Shown here: in pieces, positions 34,760 through 47,425 of the stretch | Position numbering within the stretch: the stretch's first letter is position 1 | How the letters are laid out: the number at the start of each line of letters is the position of its first letter | Assembly (NCBI GenBank): GCA_028564705.1 | Contig: JAPXFQ010002454.1 | Coordinates: 876,001-940,000 of the forward strand | Source of the DNA: Apricaphanius iberus | Taxonomy: Eukaryota; Chordata; Actinopteri; Cyprinodontiformes; Aphaniidae | Length of the DNA stretch: 64,000 nt | Reading direction: 5' to 3' | Notes under the pieces: generated by a model | What the model saw: only the letters and a program-made list of their open reading frames with translations | What the model was told of the DNA's origin: nothing | Databases searched by the model: none | Program-made: the position numbers and the translations under genes

Positions 34760-35310
34760 CACCTTTCCCTATCCAAAGAATTTTTAGACCAGAAGAGAAA
34801 TTAGTGTATTTACATCTACTGTATGAAACGGATTACACAGCAATTTTAGCCACAGTCACCTACAAAAGTATTCAAAAAAGTGCATCAGTAACTCATCCAA
34901 CTAGAAACCCAGAACAACTATTAAATTGAGTGTTTTTTGATTGAGCAGGAAAAAGGTTGGTAGAAAATAATATGCAAGGCAAGTAAAAAGGACACTGAAG
35001 TAAAAAAGAATACAAAAACTTAAACTTGCCTGAAAACATACTGATAATCTCACATTTTTTTAAACTGAAGAAACAAAAGTCAAACTTTTTGGAAGGTGTG
35101 TATGTGGTACAAAAAACTTAGAGCATTTCAGAAAAGAAACATCATTCCAACAATTAAATATGGTGAGCTACTTTGCTTCTGTCCAATATTCTAAAGCCCC
35201 TGAATGGATAAAAACAATATAATCGGAGTGATAGTCTGAGCTTGCCATGACATGACCTTAAACAGGCTATTCATCATGGGGAGAAAACGGTCTCAAAACA
35301 TCTTTGTGTG
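34760..35310 (+). pseudogene. Second Tc1-like transposase relic
   Basis: The plus strand preserves blocks of a Tc1 transposase of a different family from the two above. TKTLKLA*KHTDNLTFF then TEETKVKLFG (35010-35092) aligns with the (R)LKFA-x-KH...(W)-SDETKVELFG block, with the first catalytic Asp changed to Glu. In a shifted frame, YVWYKKLRAFQKRNIIPTI (35101-35157) matches YVWRKxNTAFxxKNTIPTV. Near 35250-35290 DLKQAIHHGEK matches the late HDLKQAVHxR block. There are stop codons, frameshifts and missing segments, and no terminal repeats that I can define. N-terminal remains (PKNF*TRREISV) may begin near 34775. Dead and old. Confidence 0.7.
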
Positions 35311-36832
35311 CGTAATACTTGATTTTTAACTTGTGTCAGCCTGTCTCTGTGCAGCTTTGTGTACTTGTGTATAAAATTATTTGTAAATCGTCAAAAACGT
35401 TTTGCGTGACAATTTAGCCAATTGCAATTTTGTGTTCAAATGCACACACAAATATCCAGAAATTATGAGTACAAGATACATTAACACACACACACAGTTT
35501 TAAATGAACCTAACCTAAAAAAAACTTTTTTTCACACTGGGTCCAGGATGGCGTTGATAGGCTTCATGCCTTGTAAAATAAAATTGTAATTTATAAACTG
35601 TTTATTTTGTATTAACTCTGGTTTTCTTTGTCAGATATTTGTAGTTTATTTGATGTTAAAAATGTAAAGGTGGTATCAAAAAACAAAACTGACTGGATAA
35701 GTACTTTTCACTCTGCTGTATTTCTACTATTTTCCAGATATTGTGGGTATATTCTGTTCTTGAGATACCTTGTGGAGTCGCTCCCATCACTGAGACGTAC
35801 AGAGAGAAGGGTTTTCATAATTTAGCATGGTTTCTCTGTGCCTGACTCGGAAATGCCATTGCTTAAACCTTTCAACTGTGGGAAGTGTCACCACTTTTAA
35901 ATCGCCCTTCTGGCAGAGTTTGAATTTACTGTAGCTTTCCACTCTGCCACTCACTCTGTCACATGGCTGCCACTTCCTCCTCAGGGTCTCTTCTCTTGAG
36001 AGCTGGCCTGTCAGCCGAGACAATGTGGGTTAGAGGTGTGAGATGTTGCCGGGACATGGAGGAGGGAAAGAAGGCTAAAAATGAGCCTTACTAAAATGAG
36101 AAACGCATAAGGAGTTTACTTTTTCTCTCCACTGTGCTCTCTGAGGAGCCATTATCTTTGGGTGCCTTTGAATGAGCTGTTTTTGTAAATGGGAATATGT
36201 TGGTCTTTATTATCACCTGAGCATACTATAGAGGTCTTTAACCTTTTCCAGCTCTGAGCCATAAGCGATGAACCGTGAAACTGAGAGACATTACTGCTCA
36301 GAAGCATTATCATTATGGTCCTAGCACCTTGTATTGACTTTCTCTCAGATGAGGAAAGAGGTTTTGTACATCAAATCGTCTTCAGCTGAACCATGTTGAC
36401 CGAACACACACAGTTTCACACAGTCATCCACCTACTGCTATAAACAATGACGACACTGGCAGCCTATTTTGCTGATGGATATGGCTTTGACTTTATGGGC
36501 TCTTTCGCCATCTGCAACTGGCTGACGTGGTTGGTTTCCTACGTTTGCCGAGAGTTATCTGAAGTGAATTAATTGACTTGTGTATTGATAACTCTCTTCT
36601 TGTCTGTTGTTGAGGTTTTTTTTTTTTATGGCCACAGGGGGAGATAGACTGCTGAGGTTTGAGATTAGGGAGAGCACCAGGCAAATCCGTTCTGAGATTT
36701 TATCTGTGCAACACTTATTTGTCTTCTAAACTATTTTATCCTATTAAACTTCATAGCATTTTTTTCATTATTTTCCACACATCTGCTTTAATTGAATGCA
36801 TCAGTTAAAATGAATTTCATAGAATTTGGTTT
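35311..36832. other. Unique sequence, nothing recognised
   Basis: A short (CA)n run lies at about 35485-35496. Frames at 35628-35825 (plus), 35787-36023 (minus) and 36493-36684 (minus) have no motif. Confidence 0.5.
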
Positions 36833-36975
36833 GCATGGTGGCGCAGTTGGTAGCCCTGTTGCTTTGCAGCAATAAGGGCCTGGGATGGCAACCAGTGAAA
36901 CCCGCCTCTTACCAAATCACCTCTGGAGATTGGCAAGGACAAGTAGGTTTGGAAAGTAGATGAAGGATTGGATAA
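36833..36975 (+). mobile_element. Teleost SINE-like repeat, internally deleted copy
   Basis: The head GCATGGTGGCGCAGTTGGTA, GCCCTGTTGCTTTGCAGC and AATAAGGGCCTGGGA is the start of the abundant teleost repeat GCACGGTGGCGCAGTTGGTAG. It then jumps straight to the tail (ACCAGTGAAACCCGCCTCTT, CTCTGGAGATTGGCAAGGAC, GGAAAGTAGATGAAGGATTG). The tRNA-like GGTTCGAATCC promoter segment that normally follows CCTGGG is in the deleted part, so this copy should not be transcribed by RNA polymerase III. Confidence 0.8.
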
Positions 36976-37505
36976 CATCTATATAATCTGATTCTCTATA
37001 GAAAGCAGGTCCGATCCGCTGTTATGTACCAATGGAAGGAAATGTTTTCTCTTCCACCAGTTTCAGTTGCACCTCTTGGATTGGGAAATCAGACATCCAA
37101 TAACCGTGTCGCAACAGGACTAAAACACTTGGAAAACAATCAGCTACTACACCTGTGCTTTTCAGGACACTGATAGTTTGAAATACTAAAGAAATGCAAG
37201 CAAATTAACCTAATTTTAAAAGTAAATATATGGATTCTAATGGTCATTTGGTCTCAACACTGATTTTGTTTAAACTTGTATTTAGGCAGCAGTTCTTGCA
37301 AGTTCGCTCTCATTTAGACTCACTTCAGACAAAAAGTTATAACATGAGGAAACATTTCTCCTATTGTAGTGACCAGAAGTCGAAGACTCTCAACAAAAGA
37401 CATTTCCTGACCTGTAAACTACCGGAGGAAAGCCTGCATGTAAAAGGAGCAGCAGGTGCACCTGTTTTTGGCACAAATCTGGCTTTTTGGAGCACGTCTA
37501 ACAGG
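36976..37505. other. Unique sequence between two SINE copies
   Basis: A 109-codon plus-strand frame (37230-37559) begins here and ends inside the next SINE copy, so its end at least is repeat-derived. No motif found. Confidence 0.5.
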
Positions 37506-37623
37506 GCACACTGGGATGGATGGACTGGCGACCTGTCCAGGTTGTACCACCCCCGTTAACCGCTGGATATAGGCATCCGAGCCCCGCGACCCTTCAAGGA
37601 CAAGCGAAATAAACAGTAGATGG
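37506..37623 (+). mobile_element. Same SINE-like repeat, 5'-truncated copy
   Basis: GCACACTGGGATGGATGGAC, TGGCGACCTGTCCAGGTTGT, CCGTTAACCGCTGGATATAG, GCCCCGCGACCCTTCAAGG and ACAAGCGAAATAAACAGTAGATGG follow the 3' part of the family. The 5' half is absent. Same orientation as the copy at 36833, 530 bp away. Confidence 0.82.
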
Positions 37624-37661
37624 AATTTATTTACCTGGACTCCACGCCGAGAGTTAATATA

Positions 37662-37679
37662 AATATATATATATATATC
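37662..37679. repeat. Short (AT)n microsatellite
   Basis: About nine AT units shortly after the SINE tail. Confidence 0.92.
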
Positions 37680-38649
37680 TGCACATTACTTAAAGCGGTC
37701 AGAGAAAGGTGTAAATACTAATCTGTAAAAATGATGGACAGCCTTTTGATTTTTCAATCACCTTTCTGAAGAGAGTTTTCAGTCAGGTGAAACAAGGCTA
37801 ACACACTTTTCCCTTAAAAATATATATTTTAAAACAACCACAAATTTTGTTTAATATTCAGTGACAAAAAACCCAAATTGGCAGAAACTTCGAGCAGCCA
37901 TTAAGCCATGACAACTGCAGGCTCGCTACCCAAGCCTTACTAATTAACTAGCTCATATCAGCTTGTTGTAGTTTCATTCACCAATAAAGAGTAGAAGCAC
38001 CAAAAGTAAAAGAACCTGCACAATAAGCAATTAGATTCTAATAATATAGTTTAGATGATTTTATTCATGTTAGATATCCTTAAAGCTTGGGCATAGACTG
38101 GCTGCATTATCCTTCAAGTAAATTTGTTTTAAATGGATAATGCTATATGCGCAGATTTGGTTCACCTTGCCAGAATTCAAGCGTGGAGGCCCAGGAGCAG
38201 CTCCCCAGGATCCAACGATGATACACCCCGTGTTAATTTTATTGTACAGTTTACAAATGTTGGAAAATATTATTAAAACTGAAACGGTGATAAGATGTTA
38301 CCCCCCCCCCCCCAAAAGATTATCCTCCAATGACCATCTCAAAGATGGTCTCTGTAGCATTCCTTATGAAACTAAAACCGATTTAGTGCTGTTTTAGAGC
38401 AGTTTCTTACCTCTGTCAATAGGAGGCAGGGTAAGAAACTCCAGTCGAAAAAGAAAATGGCCAAAACTCACAAGTACATCCTTCTTTTATTAAATCTTTC
38501 CTGAAACTTTTCATTTTTAAAGTTCTTATTCATTCAGTTTTTTTTCTTTTATATTTCTACTAAAGTCGTTTAAACTATGGAAATTAAAAAAACAATTACA
38601 TTCAAGGAGCGTTCAGTAAACTTACACCTATTGCTTCAGCAGTTTTGCT
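37680..38649. other. Unique AT-rich sequence
   Basis: Contains C13 at 38301-38313, inside an 85-codon frame (38140-38397) that has no motif. Confidence 0.5.
38301..38313 (+). repeat. C13 homopolymer
   Basis: Thirteen C followed by AAAAG. Same length as the run at 13057. Confidence 0.96.
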
Positions 38650-38685
38650 GGAGGCAAGTGCAGCTTGCAAGTGCAGCTTGCCTCC
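38650..38685. repeat. 13-bp tandem duplication forming a larger palindrome
   Basis: GCAAGTGCAGCTT occurs twice head to tail (38654-38666 and 38667-38679). The outer sequences GGAGGCAAG and CTTGCCTCC are exact inverted repeats, and the centre CTTGCAAG is self-complementary, so the whole 36 bp is an imperfect palindrome. Confidence 0.95.
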
Positions 38686-38990
38686 TGGGAGAGACCACCT
38701 CCTAAGAGGAGAAAACATCCTACTGCTCATGACAGCCCAGATGTGCTACGTACTCATCTAATCAAAGGCAAACATCAAATGAGCTGGGAAACACGACTCA
38801 AAAGCATGAGAAGAGTGAAGTGAAGTAATCACCTCTCTGACCTCGCTTGGCTTTCTGTGGTCAGTTTTCTTTTATGTTTCCTAAATATCTTAATCTCCGT
38901 ATATAAGAGACTAAATTAAAAAGCTTCATCGATAAATTAGTTCCAGATTTATACATTTGTTGTTGGCCTTAAATTATTAGAAAAGATTTA
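38686..38990. other. Unique sequence
   Basis: Nothing recognised. Confidence 0.5.
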
Positions 38991-39455
38991 ATGCAAATAC
39001 ATGGATGTGTTGTATGTGGCAGGTCCGTGCCTGTGCATTTCATAGAACCGACTCACTTAAAGATCTTGAAAAAGCACAATATGTGCAAGCAGCTGACTCA
39101 TGGGTTTTGGCACACCTCATGGTCACATTCAGTCACTAAAATGAGACCAAGCAGCAGATGTTGGGTCCTGAATCATCATACGGTACAAATATGCTTTTTA
39201 TGCGTAAATGTCATAATCAAAACATTTTCAGCAGCACCTTTAAGCTTTCTGGCACAAATTTTTTTAACATACAGACAAATTTCTCTGGGAAAACAATGGG
39301 AACGTATTAATATTTATCTGTGGATCTGGTTAAATTTGACGCGCTGTGTTTCATATTCCAAAAGACCTGGAAAACAACTTTTGGTTAGAATGAATTCCAG
39401 TAGTGCACAGGTAAGAGGTCATGAACAGTTAACGGACTGTCTGTGTTCTTGCTAG
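38991..39455 (+). other. Longest open frame of the window (154 codons), unidentified
   Basis: It opens with an ATG at 38991 and ends at a stop at 39453-39455. The product is Cys-, His- and Trp-rich with no recognisable domain, signal peptide or repeat. Nearby ATG context and promoter are unremarkable, no splice pattern stands out, and I could not match it to a transposon protein. A chance frame is the best explanation, but it is the first one to check against transcripts. Confidence 0.12.
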
Positions 39456-39529
39456 CTAAAAAACTCAGAAGTATTTTTCAAAGCTCAAACATCAGGGCTT
39501 CCATAGTAACGTCCCCCCCATTTGTGTTC

Positions 39530-39735
39530 AGATAACAGGAGGGTTCTAGGTTTGATCCCATCTTCCACCTGCCACATATCCATGTGCCTCTGGGTAAGGC
39601 ACTTAACCCAAATTGCTACCAATCTTCTTATTGGTCTATAAATGTGTGCAAGTTTGAGAGTGAGAATTGGGTGAATCTGGCTCCTGTGTGAAGTGCTTGG
39701 AGACTACAAAAGCTTAATCCATTTATCAATCAGTG
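39530..39735 (+). mobile_element. tRNA-derived SINE-like repeat
   Basis: GGTTTGATCC (39549-39558) fits the RNA polymerase III B box GGTTCGANTCC. It is followed by CTGGGTAAGGCACTTAACCC, GGTGAATCTGGCTCCTGTGT and the tail GAAGTGCTTGGAGACTACAA then AAGCTTAATCCATTTATC. This is the order of a common teleost SINE whose tail reads GCTTTGGAGACTACAAAAGCGC. No good A box remains, so the head is degraded. Confidence 0.7.
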
Positions 39736-42700
39736 TGTTAAGAAGAGCTGGGTCTACACTGCTCTGTCATGTGCTAGTTTATGTATATTTCACAAAGAAA
39801 ACTGAACCACATTATCAGAGTTTGAGAGAAATATTATGTAATAATGTACAATATTGTAAGATATAAGGATAATGTTTTCATAATGTTGTTTTGATATAGC
39901 TGCTATTTAAAATCTGGCACTTTTTATATAAATAAACTACCAAAAGACTTGGAAACATCTGGGATGAAATTATCTGATTTAATCCTTGGATTTTACTAAA
40001 ACAATAGGTCAATTACAAAGGAAAAGATGTATTACTATTGCACAGATAAGATTATTATCATAATGCTATTTTTGCTAAAAAGAAAAGAAAAGTAACTCGA
40101 AAAACTAAACTAAAATGATAGGGAGTTTTTTTGCTTAGAAAAGGTGCTGTAAAAGTTTGAACATACTGTATATGTTGCTGTAGCACTTGTGGGCACTGTT
40201 TACCATGATATATTTTGGAATTATATAAAAAGAGAGATGATGAAAATGTTTTTTTGTCTCTTAGAAAACAAATGTTAAAGGATGTTAGTTGAAGGTCATC
40301 GTCAAACGCAAGTCGTTGAAGGCCGATGTCCTGAAAATCTTAAATAGTTTACATCCTACAGACCTCAGTCTAATAGAAGAATATAGAGTCGGGCTGATGA
40401 GATAATGATTTGTTTCAGATTTTTTTTGAAGCACACATGCAGGACACCAGCCCTCAAGGACGTGACTTTTAAACTCCAAAGATACTTGAGCTGAAGCTGT
40501 CTGTTCAAGGCAACACAGTTAGATGGATGTTTGCATACAGAGCCAGTTATTAGGTTTCCCCTTTTTTATTTGATTTGATTGTGAATCATCCTCTTTAAAG
40601 ACATTTCTGAACATCAATTTGTGGGAAAAAATGAGTAACTTAACAAGCTTTGACATCTTGATAAGTTTTCCCTGACATTAGTATAATAACAGGTAGCAGT
40701 AGCTGTCATATCCCCGAGCTGTGTTTAGGCCTCGTCATTTTTCTACGCTGAGTTACCTAAAATTTTCCACATCTTATCAGCGTCACTTCTCTTTGTTCTC
40801 ATACAGAAAGGGAATAAGGATATCTAGATAGTGTCACAGTCGTAGTTTAGCACTCAGTGCCTATTTTATGCATCAGTGAGAAATCACACTAGCCTCTTGT
40901 GTCAATCACATCTGCTTGAGTTGTCGGCTTTCATGTGAATCTTTTATGGAGCATCCAAACATCAAAGATTCACAAAAATGATAAGTGCTGCTGTGGTCAA
41001 CGCAGCGCATGAGATGGTAAAACACTTCTGACAGGCATGAAATATTAAATACAGGACACTTTACTAAACACTGTCTCTGCCTGTGAAATTAACTTGTTTG
41101 TGTCCGTACGTCTGCAGATGAGACGAGGAAAGCGAGGTATGGTCTGATTCATACGGGGGTGATGCTTCTTTTTGTTCAATCTGGGAAATAATCCTTAGTT
41201 TTCAATAACGTCGAGGCTCAGCTTCTCATTCTTTTGAGACGCTTTTAAAGGCTGGTGTGTTGGCGGACAAGCTGCGAATTAGGAGGCTAAATAAGATTAT
41301 TCCAATTCAGAAAGAGCTTGTTTATTGTGTGTAACCTCCCATCGTCCTCCCACGATTACCACAGTGAGAGAGGCTTATTTTCATATACATTATAAAGATA
41401 AAAAAAGAAACGGCATTCAGATTCTGGCCAATTCTGAAATGAGTAATAAAAAGAACGGAAAAAATCAAAACGCTTTTAAGTCATTCGTCCATTTAATGTA
41501 GTTCTGAAATGTTTTTGAATTATTGTCAACCTTTGAGATTACTTCTGATCTTTAGTTAAAAAATAGGACACTGTAAATGGTTGAGTCACATGAAAAACAA
41601 TGTCAGTGCAGCAAACCACGATTAAACACTGATATCACAGCATTTGTTCCCATTTAGTCACATTCTATTGTGTTTATTCACCTTCTTTTACATTTTCTTT
41701 ACCCTCAGATTCTTGGCAGTTTGCTGGTAAGAATTAGGAAACCCTCCTCCCACGTTACTGACGAAAGAATCATGTCACAGATGAAAAAGAACATGTTTGT
41801 TTACTTGAAATGGACCACAGCGGTGCTGGCGTGAGAGATGCTTTTGAAACATGGAAACTCCATCCAATCCAATGCTTCGGCATCCTGGTTTGCCGACGTA
41901 CTGACAGAAAATAGCAGAGTTGCATGAACATGTGCACTCGTGCATGCTCACCTCTGATCCCTGCACTCCAGTTAAACCAAACATCTGGCATGGGTGAGAA
42001 ATGGGCCAGAGAAGTGACTGTAGAGTTGAATCTGTATTATACATACATGGGGAAAAGTGTGGTTCGACTGGGCATCTCTTCAATCTTTGAAATAACTTTA
42101 AGTTAAAAAATCAATTAACAATCTGGTGCTTTTTTACATAGTGAACATAATTTTCATATTTGTTTGCACTCGCTGCTCACATCAAAACAAACCATTTCCC
42201 ATTTTAGATCTGCTGTGATGACCAAAACCGCTTACATTAGCAACATGTTTGCTTCCTTGAAATTCAAAAGTGTTATAGATTTCCTTAATAGTCGTTACAA
42301 ATCCATATTCATCTGCCTGACCACTCAAATGTTTTGGGTAGCCTTCCACAAATATCTGGTATTTATTGAATTATGATTTATTTATCCTGACAATACTGGT
42401 GCCGAATGCACCTTTTCAGCTCTGCCCGTACGTTTTCTGTGGCACTAAAGTCTTAGTGATGGCCTGTCAAAAAAAAAACTGACTGACTTAGACGATTTCA
42501 TAACTAATTTGGTGGTATATTTGAAGTCTTTTGCTACTTAGAAAACCCAGACTTAAACTTTCTGGCTTATATCTTGGGATTTTGCTTCAGTTATTTCACA
42601 CGTCCTTTATTTCGGTTCCCCACCACACTTAACAGTTCTCAGAATTGGAATATAACCATTTTTTCATAAAACTTTGAGGGAAATAATTCATTCTTTTCCG

Positions 42701-43300
42701 CTAAGTAGCTGGATAGTCTACTCATAATGTTGACAGGGGCCCACCATCATGGGCGAACGATCATGTTATTCATTATATAAAGCTTCCTTCTTCCGACAGT
42801 GAGGATGCAGAAGATTTATTAGAACAGAGCCAGCCTTCTCCCTCACCTTTTTCAGCTTTTTAAAGTTGTTGCCTGAATTTTGTCGCCGTATCATTTTAAG
42901 CAGGGTAGCCTTTTGTTTCTAAACAATATAGCAACACTTTTTCCCCTGCTACTTCATGAACTTTACTTGTATAGAAGCATATGTGTTCAGCCATTAATTT
43001 TGCAGTATATAAAATTTTTGTGGCTTTTGTTTTCTTCTTTCCATTCAGTCCAAATCGTAATTAGTTCTCCCATTCGTACCCGTCATGGCTGCCATTTTAA
43101 ACGCAATCATCAGTTATGTGCTGATTAGTTCATATCAACAAATGTCCAGCTTTGTTCTGTGTAAATTCTCTAAATGATACATTTGCAAAAAATATTACAG
43201 TTAACTCTCAAAACCATCCATCTACAGAAATGGAAATTATTTGGATTCACGTGTCACTTATTGCTTTTGAGTTTAATTAAAAAACACCAGTGCTAACCAG
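39736..43300. other. Unique sequence, nothing recognised
   Basis: AT-rich with short overlapping frames (64-102 codons) lacking motifs. The largest, 41775-42083 minus, overlaps another minus frame and a plus frame. No microsatellite or repeat recognised. Confidence 0.5.
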
Positions 43301-46300
43301 TGGTTTCTTCTCTTTTTCTCTTTTCCTGTTTGCTGCTGCCATGCTTGCTGCATCTGTGGTTCCCTCCAAAAAGGTAAAGTTGTTTAATCTTTCTTTTAGC
43401 AAACTTGTCTGTCTGATTATAAAATATATTGGTCTGCAAACACTTTTCATAGCAAGCAGTTATTAGGGTTGTTTTTTGAATGAATACTTACCAAAGCTTC
43501 CAAAATAAGTAACATTCTATACATATTTCCTGCTTTACAGTTTATATTTTTTTCCCGCTTTACCAGTACAAGTAGTAAACATACGTCCGAAAAGAGGGTT
43601 CTAGTTGTGCCCTGGGTCCTTCTATTCCAATTTTGGCTGCATTATATTTTTGTCTAAAGAGTAAAAACAACTGTCTTAACTGGTCGGGAATCCAGCAGTT
43701 GTTTTGAGCTGAAGAGCATTGGATTCACTCACTGATATGTCCCTTTAATCCCCCTGTGGCCCATCTGGTATGTGTTTGTGTATGCAAGTGTGCAGGGATT
43801 CCACACTGCCCTCATTCACAACTTTTCATATTTCATATCCTCTGCTGCTTCTACTGCAGTGTTTTTTTTTCTTTTGTCTAAAATGCGATAAACCACATAT
43901 TTATTATCTTAAACAAAAAATAAAAAGATAACCGTCACTTATTTATCTCTGCCTAGCTTGACTCTTTTTTTTGTGTCTTGGTATTATGCTGTCATTGCTG
44001 TTTTTGCTCTAGCTCACCTGCTGACACTTCTTTTACTTCAGACTCGCTGGTAGTGGGCTGATTAATTATTTGGAAGTATTTTTAGACCCTTTTGTCTGTC
44101 TTGCTTATTGCTTAGTAGTAAAGCAATGTGTTGTGGTGCTTTTTTTTTATGGCTCTTGTGGTGTTACGTACCAGAATGGGTTATTCTGAGATGTTTTCGT
44201 TCATGCAGCATTAAGGTTTTTGTTTCTGCCCCTAACACTGTTCTCACCCCTGTGTTTATTACATAAAGCAGGCCTTCAGGGGTTTTTCGTGGCTTGTGGT
44301 AAAGTTGTCTTGATGTCGTAACATGACAGTCCTTGTCTGAACAAACGTCATTCAGTCCCTAAGTCTTGACGATGAACCAAAACAAAGTCTGAAAACTCTC
44401 CCTCTTGATCAAGCGTTTCGGTTTGTAGGCGGAGATCATGAACCGATGAAATTACAAGAGAAGGAGTTTTTCTGGTGGGGGCAGACAGGAGGTGAAAGCA
44501 ATAAGCTAAGCATCAGGGGATAATCCAGACTTAATGGAAGGAATAAAACAGCCTATGGATGGCAATCCGCTTTCCTTCTTCACAGATTTCCTTCACTCTG
44601 ACGTAAGATGTTGCTCTGAAGGGATACCACCACAGAACAGACATTTTTGTATTTGGTAACCAAACAGCTGAGAGTTGATAAAACACCGAGTTATGTATCA
44701 TGCATGGATTCGAAGTGCTGTTTATTTTTTTTCATAGAGATGTTGCATATAGTCAGTGTTTTACCACCAGAATTTTTAGAGAATCAAATTAAAATAATAA
44801 GGGGAAAAAATACTCAGTTGCAATTTCCTTTTCTCCTTTTCTCTGGTTAAAGCCTTTATTTATCTTTTAGGTCAGAAATACTCAAAATTAGGTGAGAAAC
44901 ATAAATATTAATATAATCATTGTCTAAGGCAGATATTCACTTTCTTCTGCCACAATGGTAGCAACTTATGAAAGTGATGGGAGAGTCAACTAATTTCATA
45001 TTAACTTTTAATCTTAAGATTTTACATTTTAATCATGAGCTTGTTTTCGGTCTGCATAACTGTAGGGAAAGGCGTAATTGTGAAACTGTTGCTGAGTTCA
45101 CAACTCTTCTTTTGGTGTCTTTATTTTAAAGTCCCCACCATATTCTAATCTAATCTCAGGAACTAACACGATACACATGATGTGCATCAAGAAGATTCGG
45201 AGACCACCTGACAAATGTATATCTGCTAAGCAGAGTGTGAATGCTTGAAGCTTGAAATTCGGTATCCAACCAGATGTTGCATCCAAGCATCTCTTTGTGA
45301 TTGTTATACCGCAAACATTGACACAGCGATGTTGTGGATTGATATAATGTTGTTTCATTTCATTGTGTTTTTGGTGAACCTAAAGTGACACAACCAATGC
45401 TTTCTACGTACAGCCAGATTGGAAACTGTGCCGGTGAATAATTTAATAATCGAATCAGTCAAGGACCTGTCCTGTTTGGTTTCTTAACTTTTCGCTACAT
45501 GCTGTTGAGGTTGTTTATCTACAGGAGGGCTCCTTGATGAATGAACCTCAGATTGATGCATGTTAATAAGCAAAAGCTGATCGCATCCGCTGCAGTTTGA
45601 ACACGAACAAACTAAATGGGTGGTTGTAGTTGTATATTGTGTCCCTGCAGCCCTGCCTGCTGTGCTGTATATGAGTGTGTGTCTGGAGGGCAGAAGACTT
45701 GAACAACATTTTGACTTTTCTGTTAAGACCCAGTGTGTGTTTCTCACATCGCTGAAGGTGGTTTGGTTTGTTTCTGCTTATTTGTTTTTGTGCATGCTTT
45801 ACCTGCAGCAATGCACATGCAGACAGTAGAAAAATAATGAGCCAAGTTAAAATATGACAAGAGCCTTTACATGTGCAGCTTGTTCTTAGCTGCTCTCTGC
45901 AGCTGGCTTACACATGCACAGCCTTGGGCCAAATTATTCAGAGATGCAGTGAGGAAAATTTGAAATCCAGACCTCTAGGTGCACCACTAAGAAAATGAAG
46001 TATAATTTTCAATGTACTCATTTTTTACTTAAATATTAAAATTGATTTGCCTAAGGCACAACAAGCTGTTTGCTCCCTTTCTTGCTTGATGAGATAAGAT
46101 ACACTCCTTCTGTGACCTTGCATGTCTTAGAAAGAAAGCTTTGGTTGTAAAAACCCAATTAAGCCACATCGCTAAAACCTTCCTGGCATCTCTGCAGCAG
46201 TCTCCCGATACATCATATGGATCTTGTGGAAGCATATAGACAGAGAAGCTTAAATCACATGCAGTCACTGAGCTCAGCATTTTTTTTTCTCATTCCCCCA

Positions 46301-47224
46301 CCAGAAGCTGCAGACTTCTTACAGCTGGTTAGGGAGGAAGGGGCAGAGTAAATTTCCCAGGTGTCTCTCTGCACTCATAGCGACCTGTTTTGTCAGCAAA
46401 GAGGCACGCTATCTCTCTCTTTTGCTGCCCACACGCATGAATACCGTCTGTAATTGTTGTCTGCTGACAGATTTTGGCTAACTTTTTATATTTCTGACCT
46501 CCAGTTGGAATTAATAGAACCAATTAAATATTCCTGTAAATTCTTTTGAAGCTCTTCAGCGCACATATGAAAATAAAGAAAAGACACTTGTGACTCCTTA
46601 AGCAGCTGTTAAAAAGAAACTCGTCATGTGAATCAGATTTCTGCTAATCCTTTTAAATGGTTCCTTTTTTTATAATTGCTTTGGATAACATTTCTCTGAT
46701 GTTTGGAGTGTGAAAGAACTTTTTCTTCATAATCATTCTTTAGAAATTTCTTTGTAATTATGGGGAAATAACATTGATTAAATCCCCACTGCTGTTTCAC
46801 CTGGACGTTTATAAGATAACAGGAGTACAGTCCTAGCAAAATTCTGCGTTTGAAAACGCATATTTGTGTGCTATATGTAAACAAATTAGAAGAAAATCGA
46901 AAAGTTGTTTTCATTAATTCAGTTCAATAAGGGAAGCCCATGCGTTATTTAAATTCAGTACACACGGAGTGGTGCTTTTTAAACGTTTGTTTTTGTTCCA
47001 TTTACATGATCTAGTGCACCAATACGGCGACTCATGGATGAGATCAGCTTGTGGTCCTTCTGAGGTGTTAAGAGACTTAAGGTTCTAGTATATCTTGTCC
47101 TTCTCTGAAAACTTCTCCAGGGGTTTAGCTCAGATAAGTTTGCTGGCCAGATGAGCAGAGGGATACCACAGTGAATAAAGCAGGTGTGGTTATGTTTAGC
47201 AGCACTTCAACATCCCTGGTAGAG
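43301..47224. other. Unique sequence, nothing recognised
   Basis: Contains scattered T-runs and small GT-rich patches. Frames at 44647-44850, 45098-45358, 45484-45829, 46029-46280 and 46633-46914 have no family motif. A short ATG-led stretch before a GTAAAG donor at about 43341-43373 was considered as a first exon and rejected. Confidence 0.5.
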
Positions 47225-47425
47225 AGAGAGCTGCTGACTACGTAGTGCAGTGGACCACCACCAGCAGATGACATGTCTGTGCAAGTATCACTAAATGTGG
47301 AGACTTCACACTGAACAAAGCAACTTGGATCCTGTGCCACTCCGCTTTTCCCCCAAACTCTGGGACCAAATGAAATCAAAACTTTACTTTCATCTGAAAA
47401 AGAGGAATTTTAACCACTGACCACA
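47225..47425. repeat. Dispersed teleost repeat fragment
   Basis: ACTTCACACTGAACAAAGCA, ACTTGGATCCTGTGCCACTC, CCCCCAAACTCTGGGACC and ACTTTCATCTGAAAAAGAGG follow, in order and spacing, a high-copy repeat that I remember from several teleost genomes. I cannot name its class. An 84-codon minus frame (47125-47379) covers it and is probably repeat-derived. Confidence 0.5.

Noticed and set aside
39541..39560. Possible tRNA gene from the B-box-like GGTTTGATCC
   Set aside because: No A box or cloverleaf can be formed, and the context is that of a SINE head.
43341..43373. ATG-led peptide MLAASVVPSKK followed by a GTAAAG donor, possible first coding exon
   Set aside because: No promoter signals upstream, only 11 codons, and no matching acceptor and frame downstream.
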